Positions 26,667-36,470 of a DNA stretch of 64,000 bases are shown piece by piece. The position numbers were made by a program, and so were the translations under genes. The notes below the pieces were generated by a model. The model was not told the origin of the DNA, ran no database searches, and saw only the letters and a program-made list of their open reading frames with translations. Position 1 is the first letter of the stretch. The number at the start of each line of letters is the position of its first letter. This DNA comes from Microvirga massiliensis. GTDB lineage: Bacteria > Pseudomonadota > Alphaproteobacteria > Rhizobiales > Beijerinckiaceae. Where the stretch lies: assembly GCF_001006805.1 (NCBI RefSeq), contig NZ_LN811361.1, forward strand, positions 105,871 to 169,870. The letters are read 5' to 3'.

Positions 26667-28222
26667 GCCATGGCCTCTTGCAAGCCGCTGCGCTCGCCCG
26701 CCATGGCGAGGCCGAGTTCGCGGATGGTGATGCGGGCGGTCGGCCAAGCCGGCGTGAGAGTTCCCCGGTAGAGGGCTGCGATCCGGTCGGACAGCGCCAG
26801 CAATTCGTCGAGATCCTCCGAGATCAGCAAGATAGCCGCACCCCGGGCCCGTGCAGCGAGAAGCCGCTGGTGGACGGCGGCAACGGCGCCGAGATCGAGG
26901 CCGCGGCTCGGCTGGCTCGCGAGGATCACCTGCGGTGCGCGCTCCAGGACCCGGGCAAGAATGAGCTTCTGGATGTTGCCGCCGGAGAGAAGCCGCGCCT
27001 CCGCCTCGGGACCGGGACAGCGCACGTCATAGGCCGTGATGGTATCCTCGGCGCGCCGACGCAGCGCTCCCGTGCGCAGGAATCCCGCCCGCTGCCAGGC
27101 CGGCTCCCGAAGGTCCTCGAGCGCGATATTCTCCCAGACCCGCATGGCCCCGACGATACCGTCGTGGTGCCTATCCTCTGGGATGCGGCCGACGCCGCGA
27201 GCGAGCAACGCCCTCGGCGCGAAGCGCTGGACCGCATTACCGGCAATCCGCACTTCGCCGCGGTTCGGGGCAACGAGGCCGGACAGGAGAGCGGCCAGAG
27301 CGCCCTGCCCGTTTCCCGAGACTCCGGCGATGCCCACGATTTCGCCGGCCCTCACCGCGAGCGTAACGTCGTGGATACTCTGGCGGCCGCGCGGATCACG
27401 GGCCTCGACATCGTTCAGCGCAAGCAGCACTTTACCTGGCTCCTGCGCCGTCCGGACCTGCTCTGGCACGGCGCGGCCGACCATCAGTTCCGCGAGCATA
27501 TGACCGTTGGTGTTCGCGCGCGGCAAATCGGCGACCTTGCGGCCGCCGCGCAGCACAGCGATGCGGTCGGCAAGCCCCAGCACTTCATTCAACTTGTGGG
27601 AGATCAACACGATGGCGAGGCCGCTCTTCGCCAGACGCCGCAGCGTTGCGAAGAGCGCCTCGCTCTCCTGCGGGGTGAGCACCGCTGTCGGTTCGTCGAG
27701 GATGAGAATCCGCGCACCGCGATAGAGTGCCTTGAGGATCTCGACCCGCTGCCGCTCCCCAACCGAGAGGCGGCCCACCAAGGCCTCAAGATCGACGGTG
27801 AGCCCCGCGTCGCGCATCAACTCGCCAAGACGAGTCCGCGCGGTGCGTTTCCCACGCCAGGGCTGCCAGAGGGACTCCGTCCCGAGCATGATGTTGTCGA
27901 GGACGGAGAGATTGTCGGCGAGGGTGAAGTGCTGATGAACCATGCCGATGCCCATCTCGAGCGCGGCATGGGGAGAGCCGGGCGGCAGCGGCACCAGTGT
28001 ACCGTCGCGATCCACCAGGATGCGCCCCTCGTCGGCGACGTAATGGCCGAAGAGGATGCTCATCAGCGTCGTCTTGCCCGCTCCGTTCTCCCCGAGCAGG
28101 GCCAAGACCTCACCGCGCCGGAGTTCGAGATCGATGGCATCATTAGCAACGAGGGCGCCGAAACGCCGGGTGATGCCCTCGAGGCGCAAGACGACAGGAG
28201 CGGGACCGGCGGTCTGCAGCAT
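26663..28222 (-). CDS. ABC transporter ATPase with two nucleotide-binding domains, nucleoside type
   Basis: A 519-residue tandem ATPase (YufO/NupO, RbsA-like). Domain 1 has LLGENGAGKTTLMSILFG, LSVGERQRVEILKALYRGA (signature plus) and ILILDEPTAVLTPQES. Domain 2 has IAGVSGNGQGALAALLSGL, a degenerate Walker A, then LLSGGNIQKLILARVLERAP and VILASQPSRGLDLGAV. A degenerate second site is normal in this family. It energises the two downstream permeases. The ATG at 28222 lacks a strong ribosome site. Confidence 0.9.
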   Translation of the reverse strand: MLQTAGPAPVVLRLEGITRRFGALVANDAIDLELRRGEVLALLGENGAGKTTLMSILFGHYVADEGRILVDRDGTLVPLPPGSPHAALEMGIGMVHQHFTLADNLSVLDNIMLGTESLWQPWRGKRTARTRLGELMRDAGLTVDLEALVGRLSVGERQRVEILKALYRGARILILDEPTAVLTPQESEALFATLRRLAKSGLAIVLISHKLNEVLGLADRIAVLRGGRKVADLPRANTNGHMLAELMVGRAVPEQVRTAQEPGKVLLALNDVEARDPRGRQSIHDVTLAVRAGEIVGIAGVSGNGQGALAALLSGLVAPNRGEVRIAGNAVQRFAPRALLARGVGRIPEDRHHDGIVGAMRVWENIALEDLREPAWQRAGFLRTGALRRRAEDTITAYDVRCPGPEAEARLLSGGNIQKLILARVLERAPQVILASQPSRGLDLGAVAAVHQRLLAARARGAAILLISEDLDELLALSDRIAALYRGTLTPAWPTARITIRELGLAMAGERSGLQEAMA

Positions 28223-28366
28223 GGAGGGATCGGTAGCGCCTCTTGGGAGCAGAGCCTACCCCTATCCTTTGCGAAGAATGGGGATGACTTCACCCGGCAC
28301 GGCAGCAAGCCGCACCGGATCGCTCCGACCTGCGACCTGCTCGAAGTAAGGCCGAGGAGTACAGGC

Positions 28367-29371
28367 CTACATGGTCGATTTCGGTTCGCTGTCGTCCACC
28401 TTCACGGTGAACTTGCCCTCCCGAATGTCCTTTTCCTTGGCCTTGACCTGATCGATCACATCCTGCGGTACGAGCTTCGGGTCGAGCGGCGCGAGCGAAG
28501 AGCCGCCGACTCCCATATGGCTGAATTTGCCGTAATCCTCGGCCTTGAACTGGCCCTTGCTGACCGCCTCGATGGCGCGGTCGACGGTCGGCTCCATGTG
28601 CCAGAGGGCACTCGCCACGACGGTGCCGGGATATTCGCCTGCGGTATCGATGACGTTGCCGATAGCTTTGATGCCACGCTCCTTGGCGGCGTCGGAGACG
28701 CCGAAGCGTTCGGCGTAGAGGACGTCCGCACCCTTGTCGATCATCGCGAAGGCAGCTTCCTTGGCCTTGGGCGGGTCGTACCAGGAGCCGATGAAGGTCA
28801 CGAGGAACTTGACATTCGGATTGACCGACTTGGCGCCGTCCATGAAGGCATGCATCAGCCGGTTGACTTCGGGGATCGGATAGCCGCCGACCATGCCAAT
28901 CGTGTTCGACTTGGTGAGCTTACCCGCCACCAAGCCGGTGAGGTACGAGGGCTCCTGAATGTAATTATCGAAGACCGAGAAGTTCGGCTCCTGTGGTTTG
29001 CCCGAGGACCCCATCAGGAAGGCAACTTTCGGATAGTCCTGCGCCACTTTGCGAGCGGCGCGCTCGACGCCGAAGACTTCGCCGATGACGAGATCCGTCC
29101 CCTTCTCGGCATATTCGCGCATGACGCGCTCGTAGTCGGTGTTGGCGACGTTTTCCGAATACTGATACGTGACGTCACCACGCCCCTCGGCAGCCTTCAG
29201 CGCCTTATGGATCCGGCTCACCCATTGCTGCTCGACCGGCACCGTATAGATGCCGGCGACCTTGATGGGCTTCTTCTGTGCCCAGGACGGCGTTCCTGCG
29301 ACGGCAAGTGCCGCGAGCGCCGCGAAGCCCAATACGGCAAATCGCCGGGTTATCCTCTCCCAACCAGCCAT
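28367..29371 (-). CDS. BMP-family substrate-binding lipoprotein-like protein (nucleoside/base importer)
   Basis: A 334-residue periplasmic binding protein (BMP/PnrA family). The signal peptide ends PSWA/Q, without a lipobox Cys, so it is soluble. Landmarks are KVAGIYTVPVEQQWVSRIHK, GTDLVIGEVFGVERAAR, YLTGLVAGKLTKSNTIGMVG and GADVLYAERFGVSDAAKERG. The ATG at 29371 has GAGGGG 8 bases upstream; a GTG 9 bases earlier overlaps that site and is less likely. The family binds nucleosides or bases. It is the first gene of the five-gene operon ending with the cytosine-deaminase-like gene. Confidence 0.9.
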   Translation of the reverse strand: MAGWERITRRFAVLGFAALAALAVAGTPSWAQKKPIKVAGIYTVPVEQQWVSRIHKALKAAEGRGDVTYQYSENVANTDYERVMREYAEKGTDLVIGEVFGVERAARKVAQDYPKVAFLMGSSGKPQEPNFSVFDNYIQEPSYLTGLVAGKLTKSNTIGMVGGYPIPEVNRLMHAFMDGAKSVNPNVKFLVTFIGSWYDPPKAKEAAFAMIDKGADVLYAERFGVSDAAKERGIKAIGNVIDTAGEYPGTVVASALWHMEPTVDRAIEAVSKGQFKAEDYGKFSHMGVGGSSLAPLDPKLVPQDVIDQVKAKEKDIREGKFTVKVDDSEPKSTM

Positions 29372-29645
29372 GACACGCACCCCTCTTCGTTAGGCTGTTC
29401 CGGAACGAACTTACCGGAAGCAGACGCCTTGCCAACCGGATTCATGTCTCTTCAGGGCCCGAGCTCGTGACTGGGATCAGATATGACAGGCCTTACGGGC
29501 GGTGGGTGCGCGCCGAGCCCATGCAACGGTAGCGGGTCAGTTGCCGCCGGAGATCAGCCCGATCGGACGCGAATTGATCATGCGTGTCGCGTCTGGTGCG
29601 CTGAAGACAAGTCTGTCGCTCGCGCCACGGCAAGCCGTAAGAAAC

Positions 29646-31193
29646 TCACGATCCCTCAATTTTGCCGTGTTCGGATCTCGAGAAGGACGGCCCATTCGGA
29701 CGAAGCCGAACTCCCTCCGCGAGACTGGTCCACGGAAGCAGGCTGGGATCCATCGGCATCGAGCCTGGCGCCGTGCAGATCAGGATCTCGCTTGCAATCG
29801 GCTCGAAGTCGGCACGGAAATGGACCGAGCTCTTGACCACCAAGATCGCCTGGTCGCGCGGTTCGATACCGATGAAGCGGAACATGGCCTGATCGGCCAT
29901 CTGCGCCTTGCGCGACGATACCACGATCCGGATGCCTCCCAGGCGCAAACAGGCGCACGGGCCGAGATCCATCAGGCCATGGCCATAATAGGGACCACAT
30001 GTCCTGAATCGCCCATCCGAGAGTTGCTCGACGAAGTAATCCGCCTCAAGCGGTGCGTCATCCGGGATACCGGACCGTCCACCGAGTGCGATCCGAAGCG
30101 TCGAACCGATCCCGGATCGATGGGCTGCCTTGGCGGCATCAGGATCCACGAACAGCCCGATCGCGGCTCGGTCGACGCCGACGCGCAGGAGCGCGCGCAG
30201 CATTCCAGTCGTATCGGAATTGCTCCCGGCACCGGGATTGTCCTGCGCATCTGCAAGGATGATCGGCCGGCCGGAGGTGCCTCGCTCGCGGGCAATGTGA
30301 ACAGCCGTATCGGGCTCGAGGAGCTTCCCGTTGAAAAGGGACTCCCGTGCGGCGACCAGTCCGGCCAGTTCATCGGCTGCAGCTTCGGCCTCTTCCTGCT
30401 GCACGGCGTAAGTGAGAACCGATGGGCGACAATCCGGGAAATCGGCGGCCGGGAACCCCGGTGCGAAGCTGAGGCTCGAAACCCCACTCGCCTCCATTCT
30501 CGCCAGCTCGGCATAGATCTCCCTGCAGGGTTCGGCCTCCGTTCTTTGCCAGACGATCGGGATGAGGAACGGGATTTGCCGGAACGCCTTCGCGGGACGC
30601 CCGCCCGACTCGATCATCTCTGCAAGGGCCGATGCTGCCCGCCGCCCGGTCTCTGCCATATCGACGTGGGGATAGGTGCGGAATGCGATCAGCATATCCG
30701 CCTCCTCCACCATCCTCGGTGTGACGTTCGCGTGAAGATCCAGGCTCGCGACGATGGGGATCCCGGGCCCGACCGCTCGTCGCACCCGATGAAGGAGTTC
30801 GCCCTCCCCGTCGTGCAGGTGTTCCGTCACCATGGCCCCATGGAGGTCGAGATAAATCCCGTCGAGGGGAGCGGCTCGCGTCAGACCATCGACGATTTCA
30901 CCGGCGATGGTTTCGAATGCATCACGCTCGACTAGGCCGGAAGGGCTCGCCGCGCACCACAAAGTGGGGACAAGGATCCAGCCTCTCGCCTCCGCATCCT
31001 CTACGAAGCCAGCAATGCCGACATTCACGCCACGGGTTTGCGTGATCAGCTCATCACCCCGGCAGAGACCCGGCCAGCCACCTCCCTCCTCGAAAGCCCT
31101 GAAGCTCGCCGTGCTGGGCGCAAAGGTATTCGTCTCGTGCAGGAAGCCGCCGACGCCGATGCGGAGAGGTTTCCGTCCATGGTTTCGGATCAT
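29646..31193 (-). CDS. M81-family metallopeptidase (MlrC-like)
   Basis: A 515-residue protein. The N-terminal DUF1485/M81 domain carries RIGVGGFLHETNTFAP with the HETN motif, DGIYLDLHGAMVTEH (DLHGAM), and VASLDLHANVTPRMV. The C-terminal domain begins near residue 300 (GRPIILADAQDNPGAGSNSD). MlrC of sphingomonads degrades linearised microcystin; most M81 proteins lie beside dipeptide ABC importers, as here, and their substrates are unknown. It is downstream of the peptide importer operon, 75 bases away, on the same strand. No signal peptide, so it acts on imported material. Confidence 0.85.
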   Translation of the reverse strand: MIRNHGRKPLRIGVGGFLHETNTFAPSTASFRAFEEGGGWPGLCRGDELITQTRGVNVGIAGFVEDAEARGWILVPTLWCAASPSGLVERDAFETIAGEIVDGLTRAAPLDGIYLDLHGAMVTEHLHDGEGELLHRVRRAVGPGIPIVASLDLHANVTPRMVEEADMLIAFRTYPHVDMAETGRRAASALAEMIESGGRPAKAFRQIPFLIPIVWQRTEAEPCREIYAELARMEASGVSSLSFAPGFPAADFPDCRPSVLTYAVQQEEAEAAADELAGLVAARESLFNGKLLEPDTAVHIARERGTSGRPIILADAQDNPGAGSNSDTTGMLRALLRVGVDRAAIGLFVDPDAAKAAHRSGIGSTLRIALGGRSGIPDDAPLEADYFVEQLSDGRFRTCGPYYGHGLMDLGPCACLRLGGIRIVVSSRKAQMADQAMFRFIGIEPRDQAILVVKSSVHFRADFEPIASEILICTAPGSMPMDPSLLPWTSLAEGVRLRPNGPSFSRSEHGKIEGS

Positions 31194-31268
31194 CCGATCT
31201 TGCCCCTTTGCTCCCTCACGCCAGTTCGTGCGCTGTCCGATCCAGGCAATGCAACCTGCCTCGCGACC

Positions 31269-32936
31269 TCATCCAGCAACTTCGCCGAATGCAAATCCGT
31301 GGCCCGGCGCCGCCTGGAGGAGCGCACGTGTATAGGCGTGCTTCGGGGCCGCGAAAACCTCGGCGGTGGCGCCTTCTTCGACCACGATCCCGCGCTCCAT
31401 CACCGTGATGCGGTCGCAGATCTTCGCCGCGACCCTCAGATCATGCGTGATGAAGAGCATTGCGAGATCGAAGCGCTGCTTGATGTCCTCGAGCAGTTCG
31501 AGAACCTGCGCCTGCACCGAGACATCCAGGGCGGAAACGGCCTCGTCGGCAATCAGGATCTCCGGCTCCATGGCCAGCGCACGGGCGATCGCGATCCGCT
31601 GGCGCTGCCCGCCCGAAAACTGGTGCGGATAGCGGTCGAGCACATCCGGTGAAAGGCCCACGAGAGACATCAATGAGCGCGCCCGGCCGAGCGCTTCCTC
31701 GTGGCGGAGGCCGAAATTGACCGGCCCCTCGATGATCGAAGCGCCGACGGTACGGCGGGGATTGAGCGAGCGGTAGGGATCCTGAAACACGATCTGCACG
31801 CGACGACGGTGCGGGCGCAGCCGGGTTTCGGACAATCCGGCGATGTCCGCTTCTCCGAGGCGGATCGCGCCGGCACTCGGTTCCATGAGACGCGCAATGC
31901 ACCGTGCGACGGTGGTCTTTCCTGACCCGGATTCGCCGACGATGCCAAGCGTCTCGCCCCGGCGCACGCGCAAGTTGACGTTCTCTGCTGCGCGCACGAC
32001 ACGGCCCTTCCGGAAAGGACCAGCCCGGCCGTAGGTCTTCGTCAGCCCGACCGCCTCGAGCGCGACCGGACCCGTGGCGGGCTTGCGCGGTGTGGGGGTG
32101 AGGCTCGGCACGGCGGCGATGAGCATCCTGGTATAGGCGTCCTGAGGCCGTCGCAGCACCTCGGCAGCCGGCCCCTCTTCGACGATGCGACCGTGCTGCA
32201 TGACGGCGACCCGATCGGCGATCTCGGCAACGACGCCGAAGTCGTGCGTGATGAAGAGCACGCCCGTGCCGCGCCGCTGCTGCAGGTCCTTGATCAGCGC
32301 AAGGATCTGCGCCTGCGTGGTGACGTCAAGGGCGGTGGTCGGCTCATCAGCAATGAGCAGGTGCGGGTCGAGCACCATGGCGGTCGCGATCATGATGCGC
32401 TGCCGCTGGCCGCCGGAGAGCTGGTGCGGATAGGCGTCGTAAAGGCGCTCAGGTTCCGGCAGGCGGATGGCCGCCATGATATCCACTGCTTTGGCACGGC
32501 GCTCGGCTCGTCCGAAGCTTGTGTGGATGCGCAGGACCTCGTCGATCTGGTCACCGACGGTGAGGACCGGGTTCAGGGCCGTCATCGGCTCCTGGAAGAT
32601 CATCGCCATCCGTGTGCCGCGCAATTCGCGCAGGCGGGCTGCGCTCGCCTTGAGCACGTCCTCGCCCTCGAGCAGAACCTGGCCGGCGCCCGGCGTGAGA
32701 TCGCCCTTCGGCAGCAACCCCATCACCGTGTACGCCGTGACCGACTTGCCGGAGCCGGACTCGCCGACGATGCAGACCAGTTCGCCCGGCTCCACCTTCA
32801 GCGAGACGTTCTCGACGGCATGGGGCCGGTCGGCATTGCGCGGCAGGCGAACCGTCAGTCCGCGAATGTCGAGCACGGCGTTGGCTTGGCCGGGCTCTTG
32901 TTGGTGAGGAGCCGGCGCCGCTTGGAGCAAGGTCAC
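31269..32936 (-). CDS. Dipeptide-type ABC transporter ATPase, fused DppD-DppF
   Basis: A 555-residue protein with two complete ATPase domains. Domain 1: GESGSGKSVTAYTVMGLLPK, LSGGQRQRIMIATAMVLDPH, LLIADEPTTALDVTTQAQIL. Domain 2: GIVGESGSGKTTVARCIARL, FSGGQRQRIAIARALAMEP, ILIADEAVSALDVSVQAQVL. Domain 2 has DEAVSALD instead of DEPTSALD, a common variant. Both sites look active. The start is GTG at 32936 in a GTGA overlap with the permease gene. Confidence 0.9.
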   Translation of the reverse strand: MTLLQAAPAPHQQEPGQANAVLDIRGLTVRLPRNADRPHAVENVSLKVEPGELVCIVGESGSGKSVTAYTVMGLLPKGDLTPGAGQVLLEGEDVLKASAARLRELRGTRMAMIFQEPMTALNPVLTVGDQIDEVLRIHTSFGRAERRAKAVDIMAAIRLPEPERLYDAYPHQLSGGQRQRIMIATAMVLDPHLLIADEPTTALDVTTQAQILALIKDLQQRRGTGVLFITHDFGVVAEIADRVAVMQHGRIVEEGPAAEVLRRPQDAYTRMLIAAVPSLTPTPRKPATGPVALEAVGLTKTYGRAGPFRKGRVVRAAENVNLRVRRGETLGIVGESGSGKTTVARCIARLMEPSAGAIRLGEADIAGLSETRLRPHRRRVQIVFQDPYRSLNPRRTVGASIIEGPVNFGLRHEEALGRARSLMSLVGLSPDVLDRYPHQFSGGQRQRIAIARALAMEPEILIADEAVSALDVSVQAQVLELLEDIKQRFDLAMLFITHDLRVAAKICDRITVMERGIVVEEGATAEVFAAPKHAYTRALLQAAPGHGFAFGEVAG

Positions 32937-33829
32937 TGCGTTCCTCCCATGCGCTTCGCGACCTTGGGATCAAGCCGGTCGCGGAGAGCATCACCGAGCA
33001 CGTTGACGCAGAGGATCGTGAGTGCAAGGGCGACGCCCGGCAGCAGCACGATCCAGGGTGCAATCGGGAAGAAGGTGCGGCCCTCGGCCATCATGTTGCC
33101 CCACGATGGGATTTCAGGCGGCGTGCCGGCGCCCAGGAAGGAGAGGATCGCCTCCGTCAGCATGGCAGAAGCCGCAATGTAGGTGGCCTGCACGATCAAC
33201 GGCGGCACGCAGTTCGGCAGGACGTGCCGCCACAGCAGGAGCGGCAGCGGTGTGCCGACGGAAATGGCGGCCTCCACATAGGGCTCCTCGCGCACCGACA
33301 GCACGATCGAGCGCACGAGTCTCACGACGCGCGGGATCTCGGGCACGGAAATCGCAATGATGACCGTGAGCATGCTTGCGCCCGACAGCGAGACGAGAGC
33401 AATCGCCAGAAGAATGCCGGGAATCGACATCAGCCCGTCCATCACGCGCATCACGGTTCCGTCGAGCCATCGGACGTAGCCGGCCCCGACTCCGATCAAC
33501 GTTCCGATCAGCACGCTCGCGAATGCGACGGCGAGACCGACCGTCAGGGAGACACGCGCTCCATAGACGATGCGGCTCCAGACATCGCGACCGAACTGGT
33601 CGGTGCCGAGCCAGTAGAGTTCGGAGGGCGGCTTCAGGCGCTGCATCGGAGCCAGCGCCCGAGGATCCGTGGTCCCCATGAAGGGCGACAGGATCGCGAC
33701 GAGCACGATCAGCATCAGGACCAGGGCAGCGGCGGCTGCCAGTGGATGCAGCCCCCCTGCAATCCGCCGCCAGGGCGAAACCGCTTCCGGGATCGGCTTC
33801 GCAACGACAGGCTCCGTTCGCGTGCTCAA
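32933..33829 (-). CDS. Dipeptide-type ABC permease, DppC-like
   Basis: A 298-residue permease. The DppC N-terminal segment (HPLAAAALVLMLIVLVAILSP), LYWLGTDQFGRDVWSRIVYG and the EAA loop PYVEAAISVGTPLPLLLWRH are all present. The start overlaps the upstream permease stop (TTGA), so TTG at 33829 is the probable initiator. It pairs with the DppB-like subunit. Confidence 0.9.
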   Translation of the reverse strand: MSTRTEPVVAKPIPEAVSPWRRIAGGLHPLAAAAALVLMLIVLVAILSPFMGTTDPRALAPMQRLKPPSELYWLGTDQFGRDVWSRIVYGARVSLTVGLAVAFASVLIGTLIGVGAGYVRWLDGTVMRVMDGLMSIPGILLAIALVSLSGASMLTVIIAISVPEIPRVVRLVRSIVLSVREEPYVEAAISVGTPLPLLLWRHVLPNCVPPLIVQATYIAASAMLTEAILSFLGAGTPPEIPSWGNMMAEGRTFFPIAPWIVLLPGVALALTILCVNVLGDALRDRLDPKVAKRMGGTQ

Positions 33830-34767
33830 TAGCGGATCCTCGGATCGAGCAACGTGTAGGCGATGTCGATGAGAAGGTTGATCAGAATATAGACGAACGA
33901 GAAGACGAGGATGAGCCCCTGGATGATGGGATAATCGCGGCGCAGGATCGCGTCGACCACCAGACGTCCGAGGCCCGGCAGATTGAACACTGTCTCCGTC
34001 ACGACGACGCCGCCGATCACCAGGGCGATTCCGATCCCAATGATCGTGACGATCGGCACGGCCGCGTTCTTCAGCGCGTGACGGAACAGCACTTTGGATT
34101 CGGTCTGGCCCTTCGCGCGCGCCGTCCGGATGTAGTCCTCGCTCAGGGTCTCGAGCACGCTCGCCCGGGTGATGCGGGTGATGAGGGCGATATAGATCGA
34201 GGAGAGCGCCACCGTCGGCAAGGTCATGTGCTGCACGAAGCTCCAGAAGTCCTCGAAGGGGCTGCGGTAGCCCTGCGTTGGAAGCCAGCGCAAATTGAGG
34301 CCGAACTGGTAGATGAGCAGATACCCCAGCACGAACACGGGGAACGAGAAGGTGACGACCGCGACGACCATGATGAGCCTATCGACCCAGGAGCCCGCCT
34401 TCCAGGCCGCGAGCACACCGAGCGGCACCGCGATCAGCACGGAGAACGTGACCGTCGACAGGGTGAGCATCAGGGTCGGTTCGACGCGCTGACCGATGAG
34501 GGTCGTCACCGGCAGCTGTGTGAAGATCGACGTGCCGAGATCCCCGCTCGCGAGCCGAAGGATCCAGGTTGCGAACTGCTCGTAGATCGGGCGGTCGAGG
34601 CCGAGATTGGTCCGAATGCGCTCGATCTGCTCGAGAGTTGCATTGTCGCCCGCCAGCACAGCCGCGGGATCGCCGGGCGTCAGGCGCAGCATCAGGAAGA
34701 CGACGATGGCGACCACGGCCATGACGGGAATGGTCGCCAACACACGGCGAAGGATGAGAAGAAGCAT
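33826..34767 (-). CDS. Dipeptide-type ABC permease, DppB-like
   Basis: A 313-residue permease. MLLLILRRVLATIPVMAVVA is the DppB start. RLTPGDPAAVLAGDNATLEQ, the conserved N-terminal periplasmic segment, and the coupling loop DYIRTARAKGQTESKVLFRH agree with the family. VVVTETVFNLPGLGRLVVDA closes the core. It follows the binding-protein gene after a hairpin-rich 116-base gap. Confidence 0.9.
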   Translation of the reverse strand: MLLLILRRVLATIPVMAVVAIVVFLMLRLTPGDPAAVLAGDNATLEQIERIRTNLGLDRPIYEQFATWILRLASGDLGTSIFTQLPVTTLIGQRVEPTLMLTLSTVTFSVLIAVPLGVLAAWKAGSWVDRLIMVVAVVTFSFPVFVLGYLLIYQFGLNLRWLPTQGYRSPFEDFWSFVQHMTLPTVALSSIYIALITRITRASVLETLSEDYIRTARAKGQTESKVLFRHALKNAAVPIVTIIGIGIALVIGGVVVTETVFNLPGLGRLVVDAILRRDYPIIQGLILVFSFVYILINLLIDIAYTLLDPRIRY

Positions 34768-34804
34768 GCCGTTTCGATCTGGTTCCGACCGTCGCGAGCC
34801 TGAA

Positions 34805-34859
34805 CCGGAATTGCATTCCGGACGTCATTCTGCCCGCTGCCCCGGATAGCGCCGGGGCA
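34805..34859 (-). promoter_or_regulatory. Two hairpins between binding-protein and permease genes
   Basis: Hairpin A: CCGGAA/TTCCGG with loop TTGCA (34805-34821). Hairpin B: TGCCCCGG/CCGGGGCA with loop ATAGCG (34838-34859), 24 bases past the binding-protein stop. Such hairpins commonly stabilise the binding-protein mRNA and reduce permease transcription. No U-tract, so full termination is unlikely. Confidence 0.5.
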
Positions 34860-34883
34860 ACGGGCTAGCAAGGTCCCACGCGC

Positions 34884-36470
34884 CTAGGCCACTTCCATGT
34901 TCCAGAAGAACTGGACGGGCGAGCGGATCATGCCCTTGACATTGTCCCTGTATCCGACAGGCACGAAATACTGGCCGCAGTTGATGTATGAGCCGATCTC
35001 GTAGGTGCGGCGCTGGAATTCCGCAGCCACTTTCTTGGCTTCTTCGGACGTGGCCGCGCTCGCGAAATCGCCGCGCAGCTTCTCGATCTGCTCGTCCTTG
35101 TGCCAGCCCGGCCAGCCCTGCTCGCCGACCGCTGCGAAACCAACACCCGTGAGCGGATTGATCACGTCGCCGCCGATCCACCAAGTATGGAACATGTTCC
35201 AGCCGCCGTTCGAGACCGGCTCGCGCGACGTGCGGCGCGATCCCAGGGTCGCCCAGTCCATGGCGACGAGTTTCACGTTGAACCCGACGCGGCGCAAACT
35301 TTCAGCCGTCACCAGCGTGAAGGGGTTCAGCACGGGATGATCCGTTGGGTGCAGGATGGCAAACTCCTCGCCCTTGTAGCCGGCCTCCTGCAGAAGCGCC
35401 TTCGCGTCATTCAGATTCTGCGTGACCATCTCCGCGCCGGCATCGGTGTGATATGGCGTGCCGACAGGGAAGATCGACTTGTTGACCCTGTAGAGTTCAG
35501 GGTTTCCGATCGCAGTGCGGAGATAATCCTCCTGGTTAACGGCCTTCATGGCAGCACGGCGGATGAGAGGGTTGCTCGACGGAGCGACCAGATGATTGAA
35601 CCGCCCCCACCCCATGTTGCCGACGGGATCCAGATTCTCGACCTTAACCCCGGGAGCCTGCTGCACGATCGGCACGAGATCGGGGGTCACCTGCTCCCAG
35701 AAATCGATTTCGCCGGCGAGGAGCGCGTTCATGGCCGTGTTGGTATCCATCACGTGCCACTCGACGCGATCCACCTTGGCGATCTTGCCGCCCGCCGCGG
35801 AAGAGACGGGCTCGCTACGCGGCTTGTAGGTGGGACTCTTCACCCAGACCGCGAGATTGCCGGGCCTCCACTCATCCTTCCTGAACATGAAGGGACCGGA
35901 ACCGATCGCCTCCTGAATCTGCTGGTCGGCCGGTGTCTCGGCGACGCGCTTCGGCATCATGAACGGTACGTTCGACGAGATCTTGCCGATCGTGTCGAGC
36001 ACCAAGCCATATGGCTGCTTGAGCGTCATCACGAAAGTCTTGGCGTCCTGCGCCTCGAGCTTGTCGACGACCTTGAACAGGCGCTGCCCCATGGGGTCGC
36101 GCTTGCTCCAGCGGATCAGTGAGGCAACGCAGTCCTCAGCCGTGACGGGCGTATCGTCATGCCAAGCCAGACCGTCGCGCAGCTTGAAGACATAGCGCAG
36201 GCGATCGGGACTGACTTCGAACGTGTCGACCATCTGGGGTTGCGGCTGGAAGTTCTCGTCCAGCGCGAACAGCGTGTCATAGACCAGATAGCCGTAATTG
36301 CGGGTGATGTACTGCGTCGTGAAGATCGGGTCGAGGATCTGCAGATTGGCATGCGGAACCACCCGGAGCACGCTTTTCTTCGATTGCGCAAGAGCGGAGC
36401 CGCCCGGCAATGCGAAGGAGGCCGCGGCAGCGCCTACTCCAGCCAGCACATCACGTCGTGTCAGATCCAT
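34884..36470 (-). CDS. Periplasmic binding protein, dipeptide/oligopeptide ABC importer (SBP family 5)
   Basis: A 528-residue SBP_bac_5 protein. A twin-arginine signal is visible (LTRRDVLAGVGAAAASFALP, cleavage near ALAQ), so it is probably exported folded by Tat. Landmarks are RYVFKLRDGLAWHDDTPVTA (family signature), SGPFMFRKDEWRPGNLAVWV, and PLIRRAAMKAVNQEDYL. The ATG at 36470 is chosen because GGAGG lies 9 bases upstream; the ATG at 36479 touches it. The ligand is probably a peptide or amino-acid conjugate, given M81 and M20 hydrolases on either side. Confidence 0.9.
   Translation of the reverse strand: MDLTRRDVLAGVGAAAASFALPGGSALAQSKKSVLRVVPHANLQILDPIFTTQYITRNYGYLVYDTLFALDENFQPQPQMVDTFEVSPDRLRYVFKLRDGLAWHDDTPVTAEDCVASLIRWSKRDPMGQRLFKVVDKLEAQDAKTFVMTLKQPYGLVLDTIGKISSNVPFMMPKRVAETPADQQIQEAIGSGPFMFRKDEWRPGNLAVWVKSPTYKPRSEPVSSAAGGKIAKVDRVEWHVMDTNTAMNALLAGEIDFWEQVTPDLVPIVQQAPGVKVENLDPVGNMGWGRFNHLVAPSSNPLIRRAAMKAVNQEDYLRTAIGNPELYRVNKSIFPVGTPYHTDAGAEMVTQNLNDAKALLQEAGYKGEEFAILHPTDHPVLNPFTLVTAESLRRVGFNVKLVAMDWATLGSRRTSREPVSNGGWNMFHTWWIGGDVINPLTGVGFAAVGEQGWPGWHKDEQIEKLRGDFASAATSEEAKKVAAEFQRRTYEIGSYINCGQYFVPVGYRDNVKGMIRSPVQFFWNMEVA

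Noticed and set aside
26678..29470. A 930-codon plus-strand open frame
   Set aside because: It is antisense to the ABC ATPase and binding-protein genes. Its Arg/His/Asp-rich composition is that of a GC-rich shadow frame and no domain is visible.
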